The position numbers and the translations under genes are program-made. A stretch of 64,000 nucleotides of DNA from Amycolatopsis vastitatis. Lineage in GTDB: Bacteria; Actinomycetota; Actinomycetes; Mycobacteriales; Pseudonocardiaceae. A model generated the notes under the pieces. It made no database searches. It worked only from the letters and a program-made list of their open reading frames with translations, and was not told the DNA's origin. Where the stretch lies: the NCBI RefSeq assembly GCF_002234595.1, contig NZ_NMUL01000031.1, forward strand, positions 1-64,000. The letters run 5' to 3'. The first letter of the stretch is position 1. Every line of letters starts with the position of its first letter. Positions 7,964 to 15,108 of the stretch are shown here, piece by piece.

Positions 7964-9006
7964 GGCAGCACCCCCGGCTGGAACCGCGGCACCCGCACGA
8001 CGACCCGGGTGCCCGCGCCGACCTCGGTCTCGACCGTGAGGCCGTACCAGGCGCCGTAGACGTCCCGCAGCCGTCTGTCCACATTGGCCAGTCCGAGACC
8101 GGCCGGGTCGTCCTCGCCGACGCGGCCGGCGAGGAGGTCCGCCGCCCGTTTCGGGTCCATGCCGACCCCGTCGTCCTCGACGAAGATCACGCAGTCGTTC
8201 CCTTCCGCCTGGCCGTGCACCTGGACCTGCCCGGTGCCCGACCGCGGCTCGATGCCGTGCCGGATCGCGTTCTCCACCAGGGGTTCCAGCACGAGGTACG
8301 GGACGGCGACGGCGAGGATCTCCGGTGCGACCCGCACCTGGACGCGCAGCCGTTCGCCGAGCACCGCCTTCTGCAGCGCCAGGTACGTCTCGATCGCGCG
8401 GAACTCCTCGGCGACGACGGTGTATTCGCCGTGCCGGGCGAGGCTGTAGCGGGTGTAGTCGGCGAAGTCGAGCATCAGATCGCGGGCCCGGTCGGGGTCC
8501 GAGCGCACCAGCGACGCGATGACCGTGAGCGCGTTGTAGACGAAGTGCGGGGACATCTCCGCCCGCAGCGCCCGCAGTTCGGCCTGCGCGGCCTGTTCCG
8601 CCGACGCCTCGAGGCGCGCTCGTTCGAGGGCCTGGACGACGAGGTCCGCGGCCTCGCCCGCGACCGCGTCGCGCACGTCCCCGACGACCAGCAGCGCCCC
8701 GGCGAGCTCGTCGCGGACGTGCAGCGGCAGCCCGAGGACGTCCGGTGCGGACCCGGGTTCCTCGGTGTGCAGCACGCCTTCGAGCACCGACGCGACGGCG
8801 TCGTCGGGCCCCGGCCGCCCGGACCAGAGCAGCGCGCCGGACAGGTCGGTGAGGCCGAGGCCGGGGAAGCCGAACAGCCGGCGCAGGCGGTGCGCGGCGC
8901 GGCGGGCGCGCGTGCCGGACAGGCCGTCGCGCAGGTCGTCGGTGATCCGGCGGGCGGCGGCGAGCACCGGCAGCGGGTCGGCGCGGGACGCCGGGCGCAG
9001 GTGCAC
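7960..9006 (-). CDS. LytS-type sensor histidine kinase, cytosolic
   Basis: A 348-residue kinase of the LytS/YehU type. It has no membrane span: residues about 40-125 look like a GAF-type sensor, a helical linker follows, and EMSPHFVYNAL holds the phospho-accepting His154. The ATPase domain has VLEPLVENAIRHG (N box) and VEDDGVGMD plus GLGLANVDRRL (G boxes). GTG 9006 is chosen over an upstream start because AGGGGAGG lies six bases before it. It is cotranslated with the LytTR regulator. A soluble GAF-type sensor suggests it reads an intracellular metabolite or redox state. Confidence 0.9.
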   Translation of the reverse strand: MHLRPASRADPLPVLAAARRITDDLRDGLSGTRARRAAHRLRRLFGFPGLGLTDLSGALLWSGRPGPDDAVASVLEGVLHTEEPGSAPDVLGLPLHVRDELAGALLVVGDVRDAVAGEAADLVVQALERARLEASAEQAAQAELRALRAEMSPHFVYNALTVIASLVRSDPDRARDLMLDFADYTRYSLARHGEYTVVAEEFRAIETYLALQKAVLGERLRVQVRVAPEILAVAVPYLVLEPLVENAIRHGIEPRSGTGQVQVHGQAEGNDCVIFVEDDGVGMDPKRAADLLAGRVGEDDPAGLGLANVDRRLRDVYGAWYGLTVETEVGAGTRVVVRVPRFQPGVLP

Positions 9007-9046
9007 GGTGGGCCTCCCCTCGGCGGCGTGTCCACGGAGATCGATC

Positions 9047-9748
9047 CTACGGCCACGAGGCGTCTTCCCGGTCGGCCAGCACCTGGGCGTGGCGGCGGAA
9101 CCGGCGCCAGGTGCGGTAGTGCTCGATCGTGGTGACACCGGTCAGCACGCTCGCGTTCGCCGGGTACGGCCGGTCCGGCAGCGAGATCCAGCCGGTCGTG
9201 CGGGTCTCCTTCACCGCCACCGGCACCGGCCGGAAGGTCGCCGGGTCGAGACCGTCGCTGTGCCGGACGACCTCGTCGAAGAACCACGCCGACGTGATCA
9301 GCGCGAGCACGCCGCGCGACGCCTTGAGCGCCTCCTTCAGCGGCTTCGCCTCCAGCAGCCGGAACGTGTGGTTGATGGCCGGGGCGGTGACGCCGTGGTC
9401 GTCGTAGGCGATCTCGCCCGCGTGCAGCGCCATCCGCAGCCGGATCCGCGCCCCGGGGTCGTGCGTCCGGTTGTGCCGGTGCAGTGCGACGGCGAGTGCG
9501 GCGGGCAGGAACTCGACGAAGAGCCCCTTCGGGATCTCCGGCGGGGCGAGGACGAAGACTCCGTCGCCGCAGTCGTCGGGCCGGCAGTCCCGCCACGGGA
9601 CGCCGGCGTCGTCGAACGCCCGGTCCAGCGCGCGGTAGAGTCCCGCGCGCAACGCCAGGCGGTGGGGTGTCGTCCTGCGCTGATCGCCGTAGCCCTCGAC
9701 GTCCACGGCGAAGATCGTCCGGTGCCAAGCTGGTCGTTCGTACCTCAC
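9047..9748 (-). CDS. Class III nucleotidyl cyclase-homology protein
   Basis: A 233-residue soluble protein. The pattern AVDVEGYGD (Asp16), DDCGDGVFVLAP (Asp62), LRMALHAGEI and AINHTFRLLEA follows the class III adenylate/guanylate cyclase core, and both metal aspartates and the transition-state Asn/Arg pair appear kept. The lysine normally found just before the second aspartate is not visible, so base choice or activity is uncertain. GTG 9748 is preferred because AGGGAGGG lies just before it. It sits 40 bp upstream of the histidine kinase gene on the same strand and may share its transcript. It could make a cyclic nucleotide or be a degenerate sensor. Confidence 0.65.
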   Translation of the reverse strand: MRYERPAWHRTIFAVDVEGYGDQRRTTPHRLALRAGLYRALDRAFDDAGVPWRDCRPDDCGDGVFVLAPPEIPKGLFVEFLPAALAVALHRHNRTHDPGARIRLRMALHAGEIAYDDHGVTAPAINHTFRLLEAKPLKEALKASRGVLALITSAWFFDEVVRHSDGLDPATFRPVPVAVKETRTTGWISLPDRPYPANASVLTGVTTIEHYRTWRRFRRHAQVLADREDASWP

Positions 9749-9766
9749 CGCACCCTCCCTGCGATC

Positions 9767-9788
9767 ATGCATGTGCCAATGCATGTGC
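9767..9788. promoter_or_regulatory. 10 bp direct repeat upstream of the cyclase-like gene
   Basis: ATGCATGTGC occurs at 9767-9776 and 9779-9788, a 12 bp period, starting 19 bases upstream of the preferred GTG of the cyclase-like gene. It may be an operator or part of the promoter. No regulator can be named. Confidence 0.4.
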
Positions 9789-9894
9789 AGATGAGTGTGA
9801 CGCGGCGCACTCGACCGGGGGAACGGGCAGTGCGGTGAGCGGTTCTCTGACCACGGTGACCGGCAGTGTCCGTTTACTGGCGGTGAACCCGCTG

Positions 9895-9939
9895 GTCAGA
9901 ACCCTGCGGGACGGCTCGCACCGCCCGCAGGACTCTGAC
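9895..9939 (-). terminator. Terminator of the sugar ABC operon
   Basis: A nested hairpin just past the stop of the substrate-binding protein: outer GTCAGA/TCTGAC (9895-9900, 9934-9939), inner CCTGCGGG/CCCGCAGG with a CGG/CCG extension. It would end the leftward operon. Confidence 0.75.
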
Positions 9940-9946
9940 GGACACC

Positions 9947-10942
9947 TCAGCAGCTCTGCTTGTAGAAGTACTGAGAGTTGGCCTCCATGTCGGCCTTGGT
10001 GATCGAGTGCAGCTGCGCGGTCAGGTTCCGCGTCACCGGCTTGCCCTCGATCGCCGCGACGGCCTGCTGGACGCCCTGGGTGCCGATCGACGCCGGGTCC
10101 TGGGCGATCAGCGCCTGGTACTGGCCGTTCTTCAGGCCTTCGACCTCGGACGGGCTGGCGTCGAAGCCGATCAGGTTCACCGCGCCGACCTTGCCCGCGT
10201 TGCGCAGGCCGGTCGCCGCGCCCTCGCCGGTGTTGAGGTTGGTCGCGAAGACGCCGATGAGGTCCGGGGTCGACGACAGGGCCGCCGTCACCTTGGCCGC
10301 GGCCTGCTCGGGCTCGTTCTGGGTGAACTGGACGCCGATGGACTTCAGGTTCGGCGTGTTCTTCAGTTCTTCCTCGAAGCCCTTGGCGCGCGCGGCGGTC
10401 GTCGACGTGCCCGCGATCGTGTCGAGCACCAGGACCGAGCCGCTCTTGCCGGCCGCGAGCTTCGCCATCGTCTGCGCGGCGAGCTTGCCGCCCGCGGCGT
10501 TGTCGGACGAGATGGACGACACGGCGACACTCGTGTCCTTCAGCGCGGTGTCGACCTCGACGATCTTCGAGCCCCGCGACTTCACCTGCTGGATCGGCGC
10601 GAGCATCGCCGTGTCGTCGGTCGGGGCGATCAGCAGCGCCGCCGGCGGGTTCGAGCCGAGGGCGTTGACCAGCTGGGTCTGCAGGGGCGCGTCGAACTTC
10701 TGCGGCGCCTGCGTGGTCAGTTCGTAGCCGAGCTTCTTCGCCTCGGCCTCCGCCCCGCACTGCAGCGAGATGTAGAACGGCTCGGCCTGCACGCCCGGGA
10801 TCAGCGCCAGCTTCTTGCCGCCGACCGGCTTGGCGGAGTCACCGGACCCGGTCTGCCCGACCGTGCCGGAGCCGCACGCGGTGAGCAGGGCGGCGGCGGA
10901 GACCACGGCACCCATGGCGGTGAGAGTCTTGGTCAGCTTCAT
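9947..10942 (-). CDS. Sugar ABC transporter substrate-binding lipoprotein (CUT2/ribose type)
   Basis: A 331-residue periplasmic-binding-protein-like lipoprotein. Residues 1-22 are a signal peptide ending in LLTAC, so Cys23 is lipidated. The mature part has two Rossmann lobes of the ribose/galactose-binding type (LALIPGVQAEPFYISLQCGAEAEA, then APTDDTAMLAPIQQ, NLIGFDASP). It should capture a monosaccharide outside the cell for the permease and ATPase encoded upstream. Context (mannose-6-phosphate isomerase, LacI regulator, GH92 mannosidases) points to mannose or a close relative. It is the last gene of the operon. Confidence 0.9.
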   Translation of the reverse strand: MKLTKTLTAMGAVVSAAALLTACGSGTVGQTGSGDSAKPVGGKKLALIPGVQAEPFYISLQCGAEAEAKKLGYELTTQAPQKFDAPLQTQLVNALGSNPPAALLIAPTDDTAMLAPIQQVKSRGSKIVEVDTALKDTSVAVSSISSDNAAGGKLAAQTMAKLAAGKSGSVLVLDTIAGTSTTAARAKGFEEELKNTPNLKSIGVQFTQNEPEQAAAKVTAALSSTPDLIGVFATNLNTGEGAATGLRNAGKVGAVNLIGFDASPSEVEGLKNGQYQALIAQDPASIGTQGVQQAVAAIEGKPVTRNLTAQLHSITKADMEANSQYFYKQSC

Positions 10943-10972
10943 TCGTAAGCACCTCTTCGTACTCGGGGGAAC

Positions 10973-12025
10973 TCAGCGGGAGTTGCGGCGACGGCGGCGC
11001 TGCTGGTCGAACCAGACCGCGGCGATCAGGACCCAGCTGACGATGAACAGCTGCCAGAAGTCCTGGACGTGGATGATGTTGAAGCCCTTGCGCAGCACGG
11101 CGGGGATGAACACCCCGATCACCGTGCCCAGGATCGTGCCGACGCCGCCGAAGAGGCTCGTCCCGCCCATCACGACCGCGGTGATGGCGTTGAGGTTGTC
11201 GGTGGTGTGCCCGGAGATGGTCGTCGAGTTGTAGTAGGCCAGCGAAAGGAACCCGGCGAGCCCGGCCAGGAAGCCGGTGAGCGTGTACACCTTCAGCAGG
11301 TGGGCGGTGACGCCGATGCCCACCCGTCGCGCGCCCTCGGCGTTCGAGCCCACGGCGAAGGTGTACCGGCCGAACTTCGTCGTCCGCAGCAGCCAGGCCC
11401 CGATCACGGTGATCACGATCGCCACGATCACCAGGTTGGGCACCACACCGAAGGACGTGCCGTAGCCGAGCGTCTGGGTGAGCGCGGCCGGCACGGTGCG
11501 CAGGTCCGAGCCGCCGTTGAACAGGTACGCCGTGGCCAGCGACGCCCCCATCGTGCCGAGCGTGACGATCAGCGGCGGTAGCTTCGCCAGCGCGACGAGG
11601 GCGCCGTTGATCAGGCCCCAGATCGTGCCGGTGACCACGGCGACGACGAGCCCGACGACGATCACGCCCCAGCCCGCCTTCGACGCGTCGCCGCCGGACA
11701 GCGCCTCCATCGTCTTGCCGCCGGCCATGCCGGAGAGGATCAGCACCGAGCCGACCGAGAGGTCGATGCCCGCGGTGATGATCACGAACGTCATGCCGAC
11801 CGAGAGGATCAGCAGGACCGAGGACTCGATGAACAGCGTCTGGAAGGTGAACAGCGTCGGGAAGGTGTCCGGCGCGATCACGCTGAACAGCACGATCAGG
11901 CCCACCAGGACCAGTCCGATCCAGAACGTGTTGGCCTCCACCAGGCGCTTGCCCAGCGACCGCTTGCCGAACCCGGCGTCGGGGGATTCCTGGATGTCGC
12001 TCTTCTCGTGCGTCGACACGTTCAC
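10973..12025 (-). CDS. Sugar ABC transporter permease (CUT2 type)
   Basis: A 350-residue permease of the RbsC/XylH type with about nine to ten membrane helices after a polar N-terminus of 35 residues. GIDLSVGSVLILSGMAGG and LGTMGASLATAYLFNGG are family landmarks, and VGSNAEGARRVGIGV is the cytoplasmic loop that meets the ATPase. GTG 12025 overlaps the ATPase stop (GTGA), so only the C-terminal part of the longer open frame upstream of it is the gene. It forms the membrane channel of the proposed mannose importer. Confidence 0.92.
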   Translation of the reverse strand: MNVSTHEKSDIQESPDAGFGKRSLGKRLVEANTFWIGLVLVGLIVLFSVIAPDTFPTLFTFQTLFIESSVLLILSVGMTFVIITAGIDLSVGSVLILSGMAGGKTMEALSGGDASKAGWGVIVVGLVVAVVTGTIWGLINGALVALAKLPPLIVTLGTMGASLATAYLFNGGSDLRTVPAALTQTLGYGTSFGVVPNLVIVAIVITVIGAWLLRTTKFGRYTFAVGSNAEGARRVGIGVTAHLLKVYTLTGFLAGLAGFLSLAYYNSTTISGHTTDNLNAITAVVMGGTSLFGGVGTILGTVIGVFIPAVLRKGFNIIHVQDFWQLFIVSWVLIAAVWFDQQRRRRRNSR

Positions 12026-12786
12026 GCCGCCTCCTCCTGCACGAGCGCGCCGGTCATCGCGGCGACGAGGTCCTCGAGTTTCGTGTCGGACCCGGTGAAC
12101 CGGGCGACGCGCTTGCCGAGCCGCAGCACCTCGACGCGGTCGGCGACCGACAGCACCTCGGGCATGTTGTGGCTGATGAGCACGACGGCGATGCCCTTGT
12201 CGCGCACCTTCTTGATGACGTCGAGCACGCGCTCGCGCTGCACCACACCGAGGGCCGCGGTCGGCTCGTCCATGAACACGACCTTCGACGCCCACACGAC
12301 CGAACGCGCGACCGCGACGCTCTGGCGCTGGCCGCCGGACAGCGAGCCGATCGGGACGTCGGTGCTCTGCAGCGTCACGCCGAGCCGCTGGAACTCTTCG
12401 ATGGCCTGGCGCCGCATCTCGTTCTTGTCGAGCATGCCGAGCTTGCCGAGGATGCCCTTGCGGTGGATCTCGCGGCCGAGGAACAGGTTCGCGGCCGGGT
12501 CGAGCTCGGGCGCGACGGCGAGGTCCTGGTACACCGTCTCGATGCCCAGGCGCCGCGCGGTGGTCGGCGAGTCGACGTGCACCTCGGTGCCGTCGAGCAG
12601 GATCTTCCCGGACGTCGGCTGCTCCGCGCCGGAGAGGCATTTGACCAAAGTGGACTTCCCGGCGCCGTTGTCGCCGATCAGCGCCGTCACTTCGCCGGCG
12701 CGCGCCTGGAACGACGCGCCACGCAGGGCTTCGACGGACCCGTAGTGCTTGGTCAGGTCGACCGCGTCCAGGAGGATTTCGCTCAT
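12022..12786 (-). CDS. Sugar ABC transporter ATPase, single-domain (FrcA-like)
   Basis: A 254-residue ATPase with one ABC domain: Walker A GDNGAGKST at 38-46, signature LSGGQRQSVAVARS, Walker B VVFMDEPTAALG and the switch histidine in VLISHNMPEV. Most CUT2 ATPases are tandem 500-residue proteins; single-domain forms such as FrcA act as homodimers. ATG 12786 overlaps the stop of the mannose-6-phosphate isomerase gene. Fructose/mannose/ribose uptake by FrcABC is the best studied parallel. Confidence 0.92.
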   Translation of the reverse strand: MSEILLDAVDLTKHYGSVEALRGASFQARAGEVTALIGDNGAGKSTLVKCLSGAEQPTSGKILLDGTEVHVDSPTTARRLGIETVYQDLAVAPELDPAANLFLGREIHRKGILGKLGMLDKNEMRRQAIEEFQRLGVTLQSTDVPIGSLSGGQRQSVAVARSVVWASKVVFMDEPTAALGVVQRERVLDVIKKVRDKGIAVVLISHNMPEVLSVADRVEVLRLGKRVARFTGSDTKLEDLVAAMTGALVQEEAA

Positions 12787-13820
12787 CGGTGCCTCTCTTC
12801 CGGCGCCGGCGGGCGGCAGCGGATCACCGTCGCGGTGCCGGACAGCTCGGTCTGGCCGGCGTCGAACGGGACGACGTAGGTGTCGCCCTTCGCCAGCGCG
12901 TGTTCGCCGCCGTGCTCGGTGCGCAAGGTGCCTTCGCCGTCCAGAACGACCAGGACCGCGAACGACGGGTCGAGTGACAACGTTGTCGTCGTGTCGGTGC
13001 GCAGCTGCTCGGCTCGGAAGAAGCGCTCCGATCCGCCGGCCAGGAGGTCCACCGTGGCCGCGGGGTCGGCCGCGGTGCGCTTGATGATGGTCTCGAGACG
13101 TTCTACGTCCCAGCCGGAGGTGTCGAGGGCCTCGATCGCGGTGTCGAAGCCGATCCCGAGGTGGCCCTTCTCCGGCGACGCGAGGAAGTCCCGCCACTCG
13201 ATCGTGAGCGAGAAGTCCGTCGGCTGCTGGAGTTCGACGACGAACACGCCTTCGCCGATCGCGTGCGGCAGCCCGGCCGGGATGTAGACGGTGTCGCCGG
13301 GGGACACCGGAATGCTGTTCAACGCGCCCAGCATCGACGGCACGTCCTGCTCGCGCGTCCACTCGGACACCGTCGCCTTCGACAGCGTCTCCTTGAACCC
13401 CGGGTAGACCCGCGGGTCGTCGCCGTAGGTGCCGACCACGATCCACGCCTCGGTCTTGCCGAAGTGCGAGTCGAAATGCCGCTTCGCGAACGCGTCGTCC
13501 GGGTGGAAGTGCACGGGCAGCCGCTGGCCCGCGTCGAGCAGCTTCACCAGCAGCCCGGTCGACGTCCCGAGCGCCTCGACGTGCTTCGCGCCGAGCCAGC
13601 CGTTCGCGTTCGCCTCGACGGCGTCGCGCAGCCAGACGCCGTCCGGCAGCCGGGTCAGCCCGTTGGTCTCCTGGCCGAACAGGGTGGTCGCCGACGCGAC
13701 CCAGTCCTCCGGGCCGAACTTCGTCTCGGCGGGCGCGCCCCGCAATGCCGCAATGGCGTCGCCCCCGCGGTAGAACTGCGGCGGCTGGTTGGCGGGAAGC
13801 CGGATCGGTTCGAGGGTCAC
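12783..13820 (-). CDS. manA: Mannose-6-phosphate isomerase, class I
   Basis: A 345-residue zinc isomerase of the cupin type, converting mannose 6-phosphate to fructose 6-phosphate. VHFHPDDAFAKRHF gives metal-ligand histidines, and AGLPHAIGEGVFVVELQQPTDFS carries another with the active-site region. It is shorter than the 390-residue E. coli enzyme but fits the compact class I form. GTG 13820 overlaps the lacI-type stop. Placement between the regulator and the ABC genes makes it the entry step for imported mannose into glycolysis. No mannokinase is visible in the window. The gene contains a perfect copy of the proposed LacI operator (12976-12987). Confidence 0.85.
   Translation of the reverse strand: MTLEPIRLPANQPPQFYRGGDAIAALRGAPAETKFGPEDWVASATTLFGQETNGLTRLPDGVWLRDAVEANANGWLGAKHVEALGTSTGLLVKLLDAGQRLPVHFHPDDAFAKRHFDSHFGKTEAWIVVGTYGDDPRVYPGFKETLSKATVSEWTREQDVPSMLGALNSIPVSPGDTVYIPAGLPHAIGEGVFVVELQQPTDFSLTIEWRDFLASPEKGHLGIGFDTAIEALDTSGWDVERLETIIKRTAADPAATVDLLAGGSERFFRAEQLRTDTTTTLSLDPSFAVLVVLDGEGTLRTEHGGEHALAKGDTYVVPFDAGQTELSGTATVIRCRPPAPEERHR
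12976..12987. promoter_or_regulatory. Intragenic LacI-type operator candidate inside manA
   Basis: GACAACGTTGTC, a perfect 12 bp palindrome, lies inside the manA coding sequence. It is identical to the site at the start of the lacI-type gene, about 1.9 kb away, and could act as an auxiliary operator. Confidence 0.55.
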
Positions 13821-14869
13821 GGGGCGGCCTCACCGGAACCGCGGGCGACGAGATGCACGGGCAGGACTACCTTTCTGGGCGGGGACTGGTCTCCTTGGAC
13901 GCGGGCGAAGAGCAGCTCGGCCGCGGCGTGGCCCAGTGCGCTCACGTCGTGCGCGACCACGGTGACCGGGGGGTTCAGCAGGTCCGCCAGCTCGAAGTCG
14001 TCGAAGCCCACCATCGCCGGGCGCTGCTCGGCGTGGGCCAGCGCGCGCAGCAGGTGCACGGCGATCCGGTTGTTGCCGGCGATCACCGCGGTGGCCGGGT
14101 CCGGGCCGTGCAGCAGCCGCTTGACGGCGTGGCCGATCGACTCCGGCGTCGGTGTCCCCATCGAGACCAGGGACTCGTCGTAGGAGATGCCGTTGCGCAC
14201 GCAGCCTTCGCGGAACCCGCGCAGGCGCTCGGCCGCGGTGAAGATGTCCGGGCTGTCGCCGAGGAACGCGATCCGCCGGTGCCCGTGCGTCGCCAGGTGC
14301 GTGACGGCTTCGATGGTGCCGCCGAGGTTGTCCACCAGGACGGTGTCGGCCACGATGTCGCCCGCCGGGCGGTCGATGAACACCACCGGCGTGCCCGCGC
14401 GCATCTCCGGCACCAGGTAGCCGTGCTGCAGACCGGCCGGCACGACGAGGATGCCGTCGACCCGCCGCGCGCAGAACTCCAGCACGAGCTCGCGCTCGCG
14501 GTCGGAGTTCTCCTCGGACGAGCCGGTGAGCACCTGGCGCCCGAACGACGTCGCGATGCGTTCGACCGCGCGGTTCAGCTCGGAGTAGAAGGGGTTGCCG
14601 ACGTCCTCGACGATCAGCCCGATGGTGCCGGTGGTCGACCCGCGGCGCAGGTTGCGCGCGCCCAGGTTCCGCCGGAACCCCAGTTGTTCGATGGCCGCCA
14701 TGACCCGCTCGGCGGTGTCCGGGTGCACGGCCGGTTCGTCGTTGACCACACGGGACACGGTCTTGATGCTCACGCCCGCCAGCCGGGCCACGTCGCTCAT
14801 CGTGGCCCGCCTGCTCGCGGTGCGCGTGCTGCCGTCCCGGTCACGGCCGAGAGGAGACAACGTTGTCAT
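13817..14869 (-). CDS. LacI-family transcriptional regulator of the mannoside module
   Basis: A 350-residue LacI/GalR repressor. The helix-turn-helix and hinge are SDVARLAGVSIKTVSRVVND and LGFRRNLGARNLRRG; the rest is a periplasmic-binding-like effector domain (TIGLIVEDVGNPFYSEL, VVFIDRPAGD, ALAHAEQRPAMVGFDDFELADLL). ATG 14869 gives a 23-residue extension before the usual MSDVARLAG; ATG 14800 is a reasonable alternative, since no clear ribosome site precedes 14869. It is divergent from the first GH92 gene and leads manA and the ABC genes, so it most likely represses all of them until a mannose-type sugar binds. Confidence 0.92.
   Translation of the reverse strand: MTTLSPLGRDRDGSTRTASRRATMSDVARLAGVSIKTVSRVVNDEPAVHPDTAERVMAAIEQLGFRRNLGARNLRRGSTTGTIGLIVEDVGNPFYSELNRAVERIATSFGRQVLTGSSEENSDRERELVLEFCARRVDGILVVPAGLQHGYLVPEMRAGTPVVFIDRPAGDIVADTVLVDNLGGTIEAVTHLATHGHRRIAFLGDSPDIFTAAERLRGFREGCVRNGISYDESLVSMGTPTPESIGHAVKRLLHGPDPATAVIAGNNRIAVHLLRALAHAEQRPAMVGFDDFELADLLNPPVTVVAHDVSALGHAAAELLFARVQGDQSPPRKVVLPVHLVARGSGEAAP
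14856..14867. promoter_or_regulatory. LacI-type operator O1
   Basis: GACAACGTTGTC, a perfect palindrome with the central CG typical of LacI-family sites, touches the first possible start codon of the lacI-type gene. With O2 it frames the divergent promoter region. Confidence 0.8.
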
Positions 14870-15056
14870 AGTGACGGGGATTGAACGCCACGTCCCCGGT
14901 GCTTGTCAACGCCCTGGACGCGGATTGTGCCGATTCGGCTACCGGAGTCGTAGGACAGACGGCTGAGCACCCTGTCCGGAAGTGGACAGGTCTTGACCAC
15001 ACCCTTGACGGCTTGGTGAGCCGCTGCCCAAGGTGACCCGGTTCGACCGACTGCGC

Positions 15057-15068
15057 GACAAGGTTGTC
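15057..15068. promoter_or_regulatory. LacI-type operator O2
   Basis: GACAAGGTTGTC differs from O1 by one central base. It ends 40 bases upstream of the first GH92 gene and its centre lies 201 bp from that of O1, so one repressor could hold both divergent promoters. Confidence 0.75.
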
Positions 15069-15108
15069 ATTTCACCGTTTCGGTCGCGCTGGACGAGGTG
15101 GAGAGGCG

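Noticed and set aside
5603..8059. 818-codon frame opposite symporter, LytTR and repeat regions
   Set aside because: Crosses three genes and the palindromic repeat, with low-complexity composition; an antisense shadow.
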